The notes: generated by a model from the sequence alone, not told the origin. A DNA stretch of 18,598 nucleotides from Planctomycetaceae bacterium (GCA_003445035.1 DLVV01000184.1:4522-23119); one strand, 5' to 3'; counted from the stretch's first letter, positions 7,920 to 15,568 are shown. Made by a program: numbers and translations.

Positions 7920-8767
7920 GTCGTCTCCTCATCATCGTTCCGTGCCCGTTTCGGCGGTGCCGCCGAAACACCTTCCAGCCCTCCACTGACCCGGACCACC
8001 TCCCCGGTCATCCAGTCAGCCGCCGGACTGGCCAGCCACGCCACCATCCTCGCGATATCCCGAGGCTCGCCCCACCGACCCAGTGGCACGGCGGCTCGAA
8101 CGCGTTCGATCATCTCCTGCTCGTCGATCCCCAGGCTCTCACTCCGCTGCTGCATCACCGAACGGTTGAAGTCGGTGTAGACCGGCCCGGGGCAGACGGC
8201 ATTGACGCGGACGCCATAGGCCGCCAATTCGAGGGCCATGGTGCGAGTCAGCGAGATCACGCCCGCCTTGGCCACGTTGTAGGCCCCGGCCAGGGCGGCC
8301 GGGTTCTGCCCGTTGATCGACGAGATGTTCACGATCGCGCCAGACTCCTGCCGCTCCATGATCGCCGCAGCCGCCCGTCCGCAATAGAAAGTCCCGGTCA
8401 GCGTGGCCGCCAGCACCCGATCCCATTCCCCGTCGGGGAGGTCCGAGACGCGGTCGAGTTGCTGCCCCACGCCGGCATTATTGACCACGATGTCAAGATG
8501 GCCATTCTCGGCCGCAACAGACGCGAACACCTCACCGACCGCATGGCTGTCTGTCACATCCAGTTGGACCGAACTCCCATCCAGCCCCTCGGCAACCAAC
8601 CCTTCAGCGGCAGCCCTGGCCTTGTCGGCCTGGATATCAGCCAGCACGACCTTCGCCCCGCCACGTGACAACTCAGTGGCCATTTCCAGACCGAGCCCCT
8701 GAGCAGCGCCGGTCACGATAGCCGTGCATCCGCGGAGATCAACAGGGGTCGGGGATGGCAGCGGCAT
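7916..8767 (-). CDS. Short-chain dehydrogenase/reductase (SDR)
   Basis: The frame is open far upstream to 9265, but SDR similarity begins just after ATG 8767 (DLRGCTAIVTGAAQGLG), and the extension overlaps the oppositely oriented creatininase gene, so 8767 is taken as start; its Shine-Dalgarno is weak. The 283-residue protein has the classical SDR elements: nucleotide-binding TGAAQGLG (19-26), an acidic D44 after beta-2 that favours NAD(H), NNAG (96-99), and catalytic S149 or S150, Y163 and K167 (YNVAK). PGPVYTDF follows, then the usual C-terminal GGEV-like MTGEVVRVSGG. It would oxidise or reduce a sugar or hydroxy-acid alcohol group in the cytoplasm. It heads an operon with the ThuA-like gene (4-nt overlap) and probably the MFS gene, and is divergent from the creatininase-like gene. 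The substrate is unknown. Confidence 0.92.
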   Translation of the reverse strand: MPLPSPTPVDLRGCTAIVTGAAQGLGLEMATELSRGGAKVVLADIQADKARAAAEGLVAEGLDGSSVQLDVTDSHAVGEVFASVAAENGHLDIVVNNAGVGQQLDRVSDLPDGEWDRVLAATLTGTFYCGRAAAAIMERQESGAIVNISSINGQNPAALAGAYNVAKAGVISLTRTMALELAAYGVRVNAVCPGPVYTDFNRSVMQQRSESLGIDEQEMIERVRAAVPLGRWGEPRDIARMVAWLASPAADWMTGEVVRVSGGLEGVSAAPPKRARNDDEETT

Positions 8768-8830
8768 GAACAGGACCCGTACGAAGAGATGGCCGAAACG
8801 GGACAGCATATCGTCACGGCCAACACCCGA

Positions 8831-8857
8831 CCACCGGCCTGCTTGCGTCACCGGTGG
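8831..8857. promoter_or_regulatory. Candidate operator: 7-bp inverted repeat in a divergent promoter region
   Basis: CCACCGG (8831-8837) and CCGGTGG (8851-8857) are perfect inverted arms separated by 13 nt. Arm starts are 20 bp apart, about two helical turns, which suits a dimeric regulator. The site lies in the 142-nt region between the start codons of the SDR operon (8767, minus) and the creatininase-led operon (8910, plus), 53 nt before the latter. No regulator gene is present in the window. The call is inference from symmetry and position. Confidence 0.35.
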
Positions 8858-8909
8858 CGTTGCCGGACAATCCGAAGCCTCCAATGACATCCCCAGCGAG
8901 GACAACGTG

Positions 8910-9737
8910 ATGATCCGCCACCTGCTTGTCGCTTCGGTCGCCGTGATTGCCGGACTGGCCGCCCCCATGCCCAACCCCGTTTCCCCCGACTTCAACGGAA
9001 AACGCCCCATCGCTGCCGCCGACACCGTCTTCATCGCCGACATGACCTGGATGGAAGTCCGGGACGCAATGAAGGGCGGCAAGGACACGGTGATCATCGC
9101 CACCGGTGGCATCGAGCAGAACGGGCCGTACCTGGTCGCCAACAAGCACGGCGTCGTCCTGGAAGCGATGACCGAATCGATCGCACGAACGCTGGGCAAC
9201 GCCCTGGTGGCACCGATCGTCGATTTCGTCCCCGAGGGTGATATCCATCCCCCCACAGTGCACATGAACTACCCCAGTACTGTCAGCGTCCGTGAAGACA
9301 CCTACCGCGCCCTGCTGACCGACATCGTCGCCAGCTACAAGACCCACGGATTCCGCCACATCGTTCTGATCGGCGACAGCGGAGGAAACCAGGACGGGCT
9401 CAAGGCGGTTGCCGCTGCACAGGACGAATCCACCAAGAAGGGTCCGAAGGTCAGCTTCGTCCCCGAGTACTACAACTACGGCGACGTCGGAAAGTTCCTC
9501 GAAGCCCACGGGGTCAAGCAGGTTCCCGAGGGTCTGCATGACGACTTCGGAATCACCGCGATCATGTCGACCGTCGACCCGGCCAGCATCCGGGCCAAGC
9601 AACGGAAGAAAGCCGGCAAGTTCACCATCAACGGCATCGATCTCTCGCCATTGAAGAACACGCAGAAATGGGGCCGGGCAATCATCCAGTTCCGAACCGA
9701 CGTCAGTGTCAAGGCGATCCGTGCGGCGCGGAAATAA
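8910..9737 (+). CDS. Exported creatininase-family protein with altered metal site
   Basis: The start is placed at ATG 8910: GAGGA lies 7 nt upstream and the protein then opens with a Sec signal peptide (MIRHLLVASVAVIAGLAA). The upstream in-frame extension to 8724 overlaps the SDR gene start and looks non-coding. The 275-residue product follows the creatininase fold: GGIEQNGPYLVANKH at 67-80, a VHMNYPSTVSV segment (H118), then HIVLIGDSGGNQ near 150-161. Creatininases normally have EQHG, a downstream Asp, and NGHGGN as metal-binding motifs. Here these read EQNG (N71), H80 in place of Asp, and GDSGGN (D156, S157), so the metal site must differ or metal use is altered. The family cleaves cyclic or linear amides, but this branch has no assigned substrate that I know of. 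It is first in a plus-strand set of four exported proteins. Confidence 0.82.
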   Translation: MIRHLLVASVAVIAGLAAPMPNPVSPDFNGKRPIAAADTVFIADMTWMEVRDAMKGGKDTVIIATGGIEQNGPYLVANKHGVVLEAMTESIARTLGNALVAPIVDFVPEGDIHPPTVHMNYPSTVSVREDTYRALLTDIVASYKTHGFRHIVLIGDSGGNQDGLKAVAAAQDESTKKGPKVSFVPEYYNYGDVGKFLEAHGVKQVPEGLHDDFGITAIMSTVDPASIRAKQRKKAGKFTINGIDLSPLKNTQKWGRAIIQFRTDVSVKAIRAARK

Positions 9738-9798
9738 CCGGCCGCGCGACCCGGCCCCCCACAACACCGGCCACATCCTCCAGATGCGAGTCCCCCTC

Positions 9799-11598
9799 AT
9801 GAGACGCCTCGCGCTTCTCCTGCTCACCTGCCTGGGTGGCACGATCTCCGCCGTCGAGCCGACCGTCCGCATCGACACCCCCGTCACTCCTCCGACGTGG
9901 GCCCTGCTGGAACGGCAACTGCTCGATGCGAACGCCGCGGCCTGTCGCAAGTTCTTCGCCAGGTACTTCGACGAGCGGGGCTTCCTGATGTGTGTCGAAC
10001 GGTGGGGCGGGGACGACGGGCCCGACGACGCCCCCGAGAATGTCGGCGGCTGGGCACAACTGCATGCCCTGGGCGGAGCCGATGACATCCTGACGATGTA
10101 CCGCACGGCCTGGGAGGGTCATCTCCGGCAATACACCCTGGCCAAGACGGTCGAGGTGCCGTTTGCCCGTGACGGGATGTACTACAAGGAATTCCCGGTC
10201 ATGTTCGACTGGCAGCACAACGGCGAAGGCCTGCGGCTGTTCAACCTCCAGGGGCTCAGCGACTACCAGAACAACCGCTACCAGCACCGGGTCCGCCGTT
10301 ACGCGGGGTTCTACATGAACGAGGATGCCGGCGCGGCCAACTACGACCCGAAGCACAAGATCATCCGCAGCATGATCAACGGCAGCCGCGGCCCGTTAAT
10401 GCGGAAGGCGACAGGACTGGACTGGGCCGGAGACCCCATCGACATCGAGAACCGTTTTCACCTGGGACACGGCGAACGGAACTACGCCGAGATGGTCGCC
10501 CACTTCAAGGACTACAACGATGTCGTCGGCGACCACCCGCTGAATCTGATCGCCACCACGCTGCCCCTGAACGCCTACCTGCTGACCGGCCAAAAGAAGT
10601 ACCGCACCTGGCTGATCGACTACGTCGACGCCTGGGTCGGCCGCATGAAGCGCAACGGCGACATCATCCCCTCCAACATCGGCCTCGACGGCACCATCGG
10701 CGGCGAAACCGACGGCAAGTGGTACGGCGGCACCTACGGCTGGGGCTTCACCGTCATTGTCCCCCAGACCGGCGGACTCGCCCATCGCAACCGCCAGTAC
10801 TGGGGCTTTGTCGGGATGATGAACGCGTACTTTCTGACCGGTGACGACAAGTACCTGGAGGCCTGGCGAAAACAGACCGACAGGGTCAACGCCCAGAAGA
10901 AGGTGATCGACGGACGGGACATGTATCCCCGGATGTACGGTGACGACGGCTGGTACAACTGGGTCCCCCAGCCCTACAGCTTCAACCAGCTCGAGATCTA
11001 TTACCTGTCGATGAATCCCAGGGATCGCCGGTATCTCGAGAACGACGCCTGGCTGAAGTTCCTCGACGGAGACAACAACTCCTACGCCGAGCAGGCCTTG
11101 CGGAGAGACCTGGCCGAGGTCCGACGCAGGGCGGCAGCGATGGACGGCGACACGACCACGCCCGACACGCGGCTGGCCGACGATCCGGCCCAGTACAACC
11201 CCGCACAGGTCACGGCACTGCGGCAATTGATGGTTGCCGGCCTGGACCCCGGCCGACGGGCCTCGGTCTGGCACACGCGGGTGAGATACTTCGACCCGGC
11301 CAGAAGGCGAGCGGGGATTCCCGACGACTGCGCCGCGCTGGTCGACCGCATGACCGACAACACAACCCGGGTCCGGTTGGTCAACACCAACCAGTTGGAA
11401 CCCCGCGAGGTGATCGTCCAGGCGGGCTCCTACGCCGAACACACGATCCGCTCGGTCCAACTGGGCGACACCACGACCAGGTTCAAGGGATCGACTGTGC
11501 GAGTGAAGCTGGCCCCCGGAGCCGGTGGCACGCTGACCCTGACTGTCGACCGTCACTCCCGAGAGCCCACCATGCACTTCCCGTGGGACCGCGACTGA
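9799..11598 (+). CDS. Exported 599-residue protein of unknown function, possible alpha-toroid glycan enzyme
   Basis: I do not recognise a named family. ATG 9799 gives a clean Sec signal peptide (MRRLALLLLTCLGGTISAVEP); ATG 9784 is in frame and possible, and neither has a strong Shine-Dalgarno. The mature part is rich in Trp, Tyr, Asp and Asn with repeated helical segments: GGWAQLHALGG, FDWQHNGEGLRLFNLQGL, NRFHLGHGERNYAEM, TTLPLNAYLLTGQKKYRTWLIDY, YWGFVGMMNAYFLTGDDKYLEAW. Alternating 'aYlLTGdkkYr..w' helices are typical of six- or seven-hairpin (alpha/alpha) barrels in polysaccharide lyases and glycoside hydrolases, so a glycan-degrading role is a reasonable guess. Acidic and aromatic patches (GGETDGKWYGGTYGW, YGDDGWYNW) could line an active cleft. 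The last 100 residues look beta-rich. It sits 61 nt after the creatininase-like gene and 40 nt before the mannonate-dehydratase-like gene. Confidence 0.7.
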   Translation: MRRLALLLLTCLGGTISAVEPTVRIDTPVTPPTWALLERQLLDANAAACRKFFARYFDERGFLMCVERWGGDDGPDDAPENVGGWAQLHALGGADDILTMYRTAWEGHLRQYTLAKTVEVPFARDGMYYKEFPVMFDWQHNGEGLRLFNLQGLSDYQNNRYQHRVRRYAGFYMNEDAGAANYDPKHKIIRSMINGSRGPLMRKATGLDWAGDPIDIENRFHLGHGERNYAEMVAHFKDYNDVVGDHPLNLIATTLPLNAYLLTGQKKYRTWLIDYVDAWVGRMKRNGDIIPSNIGLDGTIGGETDGKWYGGTYGWGFTVIVPQTGGLAHRNRQYWGFVGMMNAYFLTGDDKYLEAWRKQTDRVNAQKKVIDGRDMYPRMYGDDGWYNWVPQPYSFNQLEIYYLSMNPRDRRYLENDAWLKFLDGDNNSYAEQALRRDLAEVRRRAAAMDGDTTTPDTRLADDPAQYNPAQVTALRQLMVAGLDPGRRASVWHTRVRYFDPARRRAGIPDDCAALVDRMTDNTTRVRLVNTNQLEPREVIVQAGSYAEHTIRSVQLGDTTTRFKGSTVRVKLAPGAGGTLTLTVDRHSREPTMHFPWDRD

Positions 11599-11638
11599 CC
11601 GGTCACCCCTTTCCCTCCATTCCCATTGGTACGAAACG

Positions 11639-12793
11639 ATGAAACGAAGAGACTTCCTGGCCACGGCCGGCGCGGCCACCGCCGCCCTGGGAGGCTGTTC
11701 GGCGACCTCGGCTCCTCCGGCAGACGACTCCGCGGCACCCGCCGTCAACTCGTCGGGCAACGCCCCTCCGAATGAGGACAAGCCGGAGGTCAAACTCTAC
11801 GTCGGCACCCAGCGAGGCCCCACCGCCGCCAAGATGCTTCAGTTCGTCAAGCGGCATGGGGTCGACCACATCTGCGGATTCCCACCCAGCCCGCCATACC
11901 CCAAGCGGGGACACTGGACGGTGGAAGAGCTCGAGAAAACCCGTGAGACCTGTGAAGCCAACGGCATCACGCTCGACATGGTCGCGCTGCCGTTCCTGTC
12001 CTCCAGCCACATCGATCGCGAAAAACGCGGTGCGATCATGCTGGGCAAGAGTCCCGAGCGGGACCGCGACATCGACGACATCCACAAGATGACCGAGGCC
12101 TGCGCCAAGGCGGGCATTCCGGCGTGGAAGTACAACATGAGCCTGCTGGGCGTGCTGCGAACCGAACGCACACCCGGACGGGGTGCATCCAGCTACAGCA
12201 CCTGGAAACTGAAGCAGGCCAAGGCGGACCCCGAACTGACCCGGGCCGGACGGGTGAACGAGGAGATGGCGCTGGAACGGATGCAGTACTTCGTCGAGCG
12301 GGTGATCCCGGTCTGCGAGGAACACAAGATCCGCGCCGCCTGTCACCTGCACGACCCGGGCACGCCGCCGGGAGGGTTCCAGGGCATCGAGCGGCTGCTG
12401 GGCAACTTCGAGGGTGTCAAGAAGTTCATCGCGCTCTCGGACAGCCCCTACCACGGGCTGAATCTCTGCCTGGGCTCGATGATGGAGAATCTCGAGAAAC
12501 CCAACGAGGAGATCCACGAGGTGATCCGTTACTTCGGCAACAAGAAACGGATCTTCAACATCCACTTCCGCAACATGATCGGGAACCGGGGTGACTTCCA
12601 GGAGGTCTATCTCGACAACGGTGACGTCGACATGCTGCAGGTGATGCGAACGCTGGTCGAGGTGGGCTACGAATACATGGTGATGCCCGACCACGTGCCC
12701 CGTCACGGCGATGACCCCGGCGGCCTGCAGGCCTTCGCTCATTCCTACGGGTACATCGAAGCTCTGATCAGCGCAGTCAAGACATACGGCTAA
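11639..12793 (+). CDS. Mannonate-dehydratase-like (UxuA-type) TIM-barrel protein, Tat-lipoprotein
   Basis: A 384-residue protein from ATG 11639 with a weak Shine-Dalgarno. The N-terminus MKRRDFLATAG is a Tat signal and is followed by LGGC, a possible lipobox, so it may be exported folded and lipid-anchored; a Ser/Ala/Pro linker of about 30 residues comes next. The body resembles UxuA: ACHLHDPGTPP (C235, H236, H238, D239) corresponds to the family's Cys-containing loop, NIHFRNM (H309, R311) to HLRN, and DNGDVDM plus MPDH (D351, H352) to the family's DVDM and PDH segments. UxuA dehydrates D-mannonate to 2-keto-3-deoxygluconate using manganese or iron, normally in the cytoplasm. Substrate and even activity are uncertain here, and a sugar-phosphate-isomerase-like TIM barrel is the alternative. 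It is followed by the sialidase-like gene after 13 nt, so the two are very probably co-transcribed. Confidence 0.78.
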   Translation: MKRRDFLATAGAATAALGGCSATSAPPADDSAAPAVNSSGNAPPNEDKPEVKLYVGTQRGPTAAKMLQFVKRHGVDHICGFPPSPPYPKRGHWTVEELEKTRETCEANGITLDMVALPFLSSSHIDREKRGAIMLGKSPERDRDIDDIHKMTEACAKAGIPAWKYNMSLLGVLRTERTPGRGASSYSTWKLKQAKADPELTRAGRVNEEMALERMQYFVERVIPVCEEHKIRAACHLHDPGTPPGGFQGIERLLGNFEGVKKFIALSDSPYHGLNLCLGSMMENLEKPNEEIHEVIRYFGNKKRIFNIHFRNMIGNRGDFQEVYLDNGDVDMLQVMRTLVEVGYEYMVMPDHVPRHGDDPGGLQAFAHSYGYIEALISAVKTYG

Positions 12794-12806
12794 GGGAGCA
12801 GGTGCG

Positions 12807-13790
12807 ATGAGATCACCCCGCAAGTTCATCACCCCGGCGGTGGCAGTCGGACTGCTGGCAGTGGCCTGCTGTCACGCCGTAGCGGCCGAACCGGCCCCCA
12901 AGCCGACGCTGGTCTCGGTGACGAAGATCTGGGACAAGGCCCCCCACTGCGCCTTCACCGACCTGCTGCGATGGAAAAAGCAGTGGCTGTGCTGCTTCCG
13001 AGAGGCCAAGGGACACGGTGGCGATAACGGAATCGTCCGCATCATCACCTCGACCGACGGCAGCAAGTGGACATCGCTGGCGGTCATCCGGCAGAAGGGT
13101 ATCGACCTCCGCGACCCGAAGCTCTCGATGCATCCCGACGGACGCCTGATGCTGCTGATGGGTGGCATCGTCAACCTCGACGGCAAGTACCACACCCGGT
13201 CACCGCGTGCCTCCTTCTCCCACGACGGCCACACCTGGTCATTGCCCAAGACGTTGCTGTCCGAGGACCACTGGTTGTGGCGCATCACCTGGCACAAGGG
13301 GACCGGCTGGACCGTGTCGAAACTCAACGAGGGCCGCAAGCCACGTCGCGGATTCCTTTACAAGACCAAAGACGGACTGAAGTACGACTACGTGACCGAG
13401 ATGGAAACCGAGGGCATCAGCGAGACGACGCTTCGGTTCCTGCCCGACGAGACGATGGTGGCCCTGATCCGCCCACGCTGGATCGGTCTCAGTAAACCCC
13501 CGTACCGGAAATGGACCTACACCGACATCGGCCAGGGCATCGGGGGCCCCAATTTCCTCCTCGCACCCGACGGCAAGATGTGGGCCGCCGGACGCAAGTA
13601 CGGCAAGGCCGCCAAGACGTCACTGGCAATAATGACGGGCACGACGTTCCAGCACGTGCTGGAACTGCCCAGCGGCGGCGACACCAGTTACCCCGGCATG
13701 GTGCTCCACGACGGGCTACTGTGGATGACCTACTATTCCTCCCACGAGGGAGGAAAGACGAGCATCTACCTGGCCAAGATCAAGCTGTAG
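12807..13790 (+). CDS. Exported sialidase-like (BNR/Asp-box) beta-propeller protein
   Basis: A 327-residue protein from ATG 12807 with GGGAG 8 nt upstream, 13 nt after the preceding stop codon. A Sec signal peptide spans about residues 1-27 (ending HAVAA). Two Asp-box motifs are visible, STDGSKW (82-88) and SHDGHTW (138-144), the hallmark of sialidase-type six-bladed propellers. CFREAKGHGG (R65) and LRDPKL (R102) resemble the arginine-bearing strands that bind a carboxylate in sialidases. The length is close to a bare catalytic domain. True exo-sialidase activity is not certain: many planctomycete members of this superfamily have no known substrate, and I could not identify the Tyr/Glu nucleophile pair with confidence. 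As last gene of the exported set it points to cleavage of an acidic glycan. It ends 5 nt from the end of the convergent Tat-protein gene. Confidence 0.83.
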   Translation: MRSPRKFITPAVAVGLLAVACCHAVAAEPAPKPTLVSVTKIWDKAPHCAFTDLLRWKKQWLCCFREAKGHGGDNGIVRIITSTDGSKWTSLAVIRQKGIDLRDPKLSMHPDGRLMLLMGGIVNLDGKYHTRSPRASFSHDGHTWSLPKTLLSEDHWLWRITWHKGTGWTVSKLNEGRKPRRGFLYKTKDGLKYDYVTEMETEGISETTLRFLPDETMVALIRPRWIGLSKPPYRKWTYTDIGQGIGGPNFLLAPDGKMWAAGRKYGKAAKTSLAIMTGTTFQHVLELPSGGDTSYPGMVLHDGLLWMTYYSSHEGGKTSIYLAKIKL

Positions 13791-13795
13791 CCGAC

Positions 13796-15043
13796 CTACT
13801 TGTTGGCAAAGCCCCACTCGGTGGGCTGGTACGGGAACATCAACTCGGGGGTCTCGTACCGTCGCCCCTTCTCGGCCACGCTGTGCATGACCCGGTCGAG
13901 CACACCGGTGGTCATCAACGTCCGCTCGACGGGGTAGGCCGGCCGGCCCGTGTGGAACATCTCCTCGATGGCCCGCAACAGGTGTTCGAAGTGGCCGAAG
14001 GGTTTCCCTTCCTCCAGACGGAACCAGACGGCAATCGGCTCCTTCCGCCCTTTCAGTTTCGCGGCAAAACAGAACTGGTTGTTGAACCCGTTGGCCATCA
14101 CGACCGAGGATTTCAGTCCATCGCGGTGTTCGATCAGATAGGCCGTGGCATGTTTCTCGGCAGCCGGGCCGATCGCCTGCTTGGTACGCAACTTCGGAGG
14201 CAGCGACCCCAGTGCCGCCTCGAGCAATTCCTGGGACCAGCGACCGTCATTCCGCGCCTTGACCAGTGCATCGCCACTGACAGCCTGCACGGCACCAACT
14301 CCCGTCTCGCCCCCCTTGCGGCGTTCGATCATGCACTGCAACGTCTCAAGCGTGTGGAAACCGTAGGCCTCAAGGCCGCCGTAGCCGACCGCCATCGCCT
14401 CCTCGATCTCCACTCCTCGCTCGAGCGTCAACGAAGGGTACCGCCAGCAGGTCGGAAGCGACGATCCGGCCATGAAGGGGATCTTCAGTTTCCGGGCGGT
14501 GTTGACCATGTGCAGGGCGTCGGAGAACTTCCATCCGAGGTGTTTGTCGGAGAACACCGGAACGATCCGTCCTGCCTTCTGCATCGCCGCGACGATCTCG
14601 TCGAAGAATCGTCGCCGCGGATACATGTGCTGGCGAGTCGTCTTGGTGTAGGGGTAATTGCCGTGTTCACCAATCGACAACACACCCTCGATCCGATCGT
14701 CCCCGCCGGGCTGCCGGATCGCCTGCTCGATCGTCTTGACGATCGGAAACCGGTGTTTCTCTGCCAGCCCTCGACTGAGATCGCCCTTGGGGACCTGGTC
14801 GGTGTACATCGAGACCAGCCGCAGATCCGGGCCAGCCTGCCCATCCTGCCGCCAGCCCTCGAGCACCTTGCCCACGATCACGTCGGCGTGCGAGTTGTTG
14901 CGATATTCGGTCACCACCGCCGCAACCGGGAGTTTCCGTCGTGCCGCCGCAAAGGCCTGGCTCTCACTGGAGGCTGCGACCCCAGTCGCCAACAGCCCAC
15001 TGAGCCGGGCTCCGAAATCTCGTCGTGTGATCTGATTGGCCAT
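13796..15043 (-). CDS. Tat-exported protein of unknown function
   Basis: A 415-residue protein from ATG 15043, with GGGAG 9 nt upstream. The N-terminus has a twin-arginine motif (TRRDFGARLSG, RR at 7-8), a hydrophobic stretch and an Ala-rich end (SQAFAAARR). I recognise no named family. The order of elements in the mature part (KLPVAAVVTEYRNNSHADVIVGKVLEGW, GVLSIGEHGNYPY at 120-132, HMYPRRRFFDEIV, VPVFSDKHLG at 161-170, then ARKLKIPFMAGSSLP) is reminiscent of Rossmann-type Gfo/Idh/MocA oxidoreductases, with SDKHLG where those carry the EKP motif. No GxGxxG dinucleotide fold is apparent at the expected place, however. It lies 23 nt downstream of the small membrane-protein gene and is probably the last gene of that operon. 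Tat export suggests that it folds, perhaps with a cofactor, before crossing the membrane. Confidence 0.7.
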   Translation of the reverse strand: MANQITRRDFGARLSGLLATGVAASSESQAFAAARRKLPVAAVVTEYRNNSHADVIVGKVLEGWRQDGQAGPDLRLVSMYTDQVPKGDLSRGLAEKHRFPIVKTIEQAIRQPGGDDRIEGVLSIGEHGNYPYTKTTRQHMYPRRRFFDEIVAAMQKAGRIVPVFSDKHLGWKFSDALHMVNTARKLKIPFMAGSSLPTCWRYPSLTLERGVEIEEAMAVGYGGLEAYGFHTLETLQCMIERRKGGETGVGAVQAVSGDALVKARNDGRWSQELLEAALGSLPPKLRTKQAIGPAAEKHATAYLIEHRDGLKSSVVMANGFNNQFCFAAKLKGRKEPIAVWFRLEEGKPFGHFEHLLRAIEEMFHTGRPAYPVERTLMTTGVLDRVMHSVAEKGRRYETPELMFPYQPTEWGFANK

Positions 15044-15066
15044 GCCATTGGACTCCCGAATAGAAC

Positions 15067-15561
15067 TCAGTGTCGACCGTTGGACTTCGCCTCACCATTG
15101 GACCCTCGCCGACGCATCTCTTCCAGCTCGGTCTCCAGTTTCGCCCGTTTCTGACCAATCCGCTGCAGCTCATCCCTTGCCAGCTTCGAGTCGACCCGGA
15201 CCGTGAGCAGATCGCCCACACCCAGCAACAGCAGCCAGCCCCCCATGGCGATCACCACGATCCAGTAGACCGTGGCCACCAACGGCCCCTGGGACCAGAT
15301 CAATGCATCTCCGATCGCGAGCATCACGCCCAGCACGGCGATCATGCCCGAGGTCTGCATCCGCCGCCGGCACCGGGTTTTCAGTCTCGTGAGGTCCCAC
15401 TGGTTGAAGCCCGGCTCTTCCCGTTGCTTCTTCCAGGACTTGTGATGCCAGGCCATCATCGACAGCCCGACGACGGCCAATCCGCCGCCGAAGATCGCCG
15501 TCAACACCCAGTGATTTTCGTTGAGTCCGATTGTCGTGTCTCCGAACTGGCCCGGGCCCAC
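15067..15561 (-). CDS. Small three-helix membrane protein with C-terminal coiled coil
   Basis: I do not recognise a family. The 164-residue product starts at GTG 15561, 7 nt after the stop of the M28 gene; the Shine-Dalgarno is weak (GGCAG), as expected for a coupled downstream gene. Three hydrophobic helices are visible at about 18-38, 71-89 and 92-116. The first two are separated by a basic loop (KSWKKQREEP, RLKTRCRRRM) that should face the cytoplasm. The last 40 residues are charged and helical (KLARDELQRIGQKRAKLETELEEMRRR), a likely coiled coil for self-association or partner binding. The tight position between a secreted metallopeptidase and a Tat protein suggests co-transcription, but gives no specific function. 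Confidence 0.72.
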   Translation of the reverse strand: MGPGQFGDTTIGLNENHWVLTAIFGGGLAVVGLSMMAWHHKSWKKQREEPGFNQWDLTRLKTRCRRRMQTSGMIAVLGVMLAIGDALIWSQGPLVATVYWIVVIAMGGWLLLLGVGDLLTVRVDSKLARDELQRIGQKRAKLETELEEMRRRGSNGEAKSNGRH

Positions 15562-15568
15562 CTGCCGA

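Noticed and set aside
6795..8180. 461-codon plus-strand frame opposite the MFS, ThuA and SDR genes
   Set aside because: It crosses three well-supported minus-strand genes and shows no domain.
8724..8909. N-terminal extension of the creatininase-like frame
   Set aside because: It overlaps the SDR start and would bury the signal peptide; ATG 8910 has its own Shine-Dalgarno.
8768..9265. N-terminal extension of the SDR frame upstream to 9265
   Set aside because: It is antisense to the creatininase-like gene, and SDR similarity begins right after ATG 8767.
10396..11793. 465-codon minus-strand frame opposite the unknown exported gene
   Set aside because: The plus strand has a signal peptide and protein-like composition; the minus frame is Val/Gly/Asp-rich without motif.
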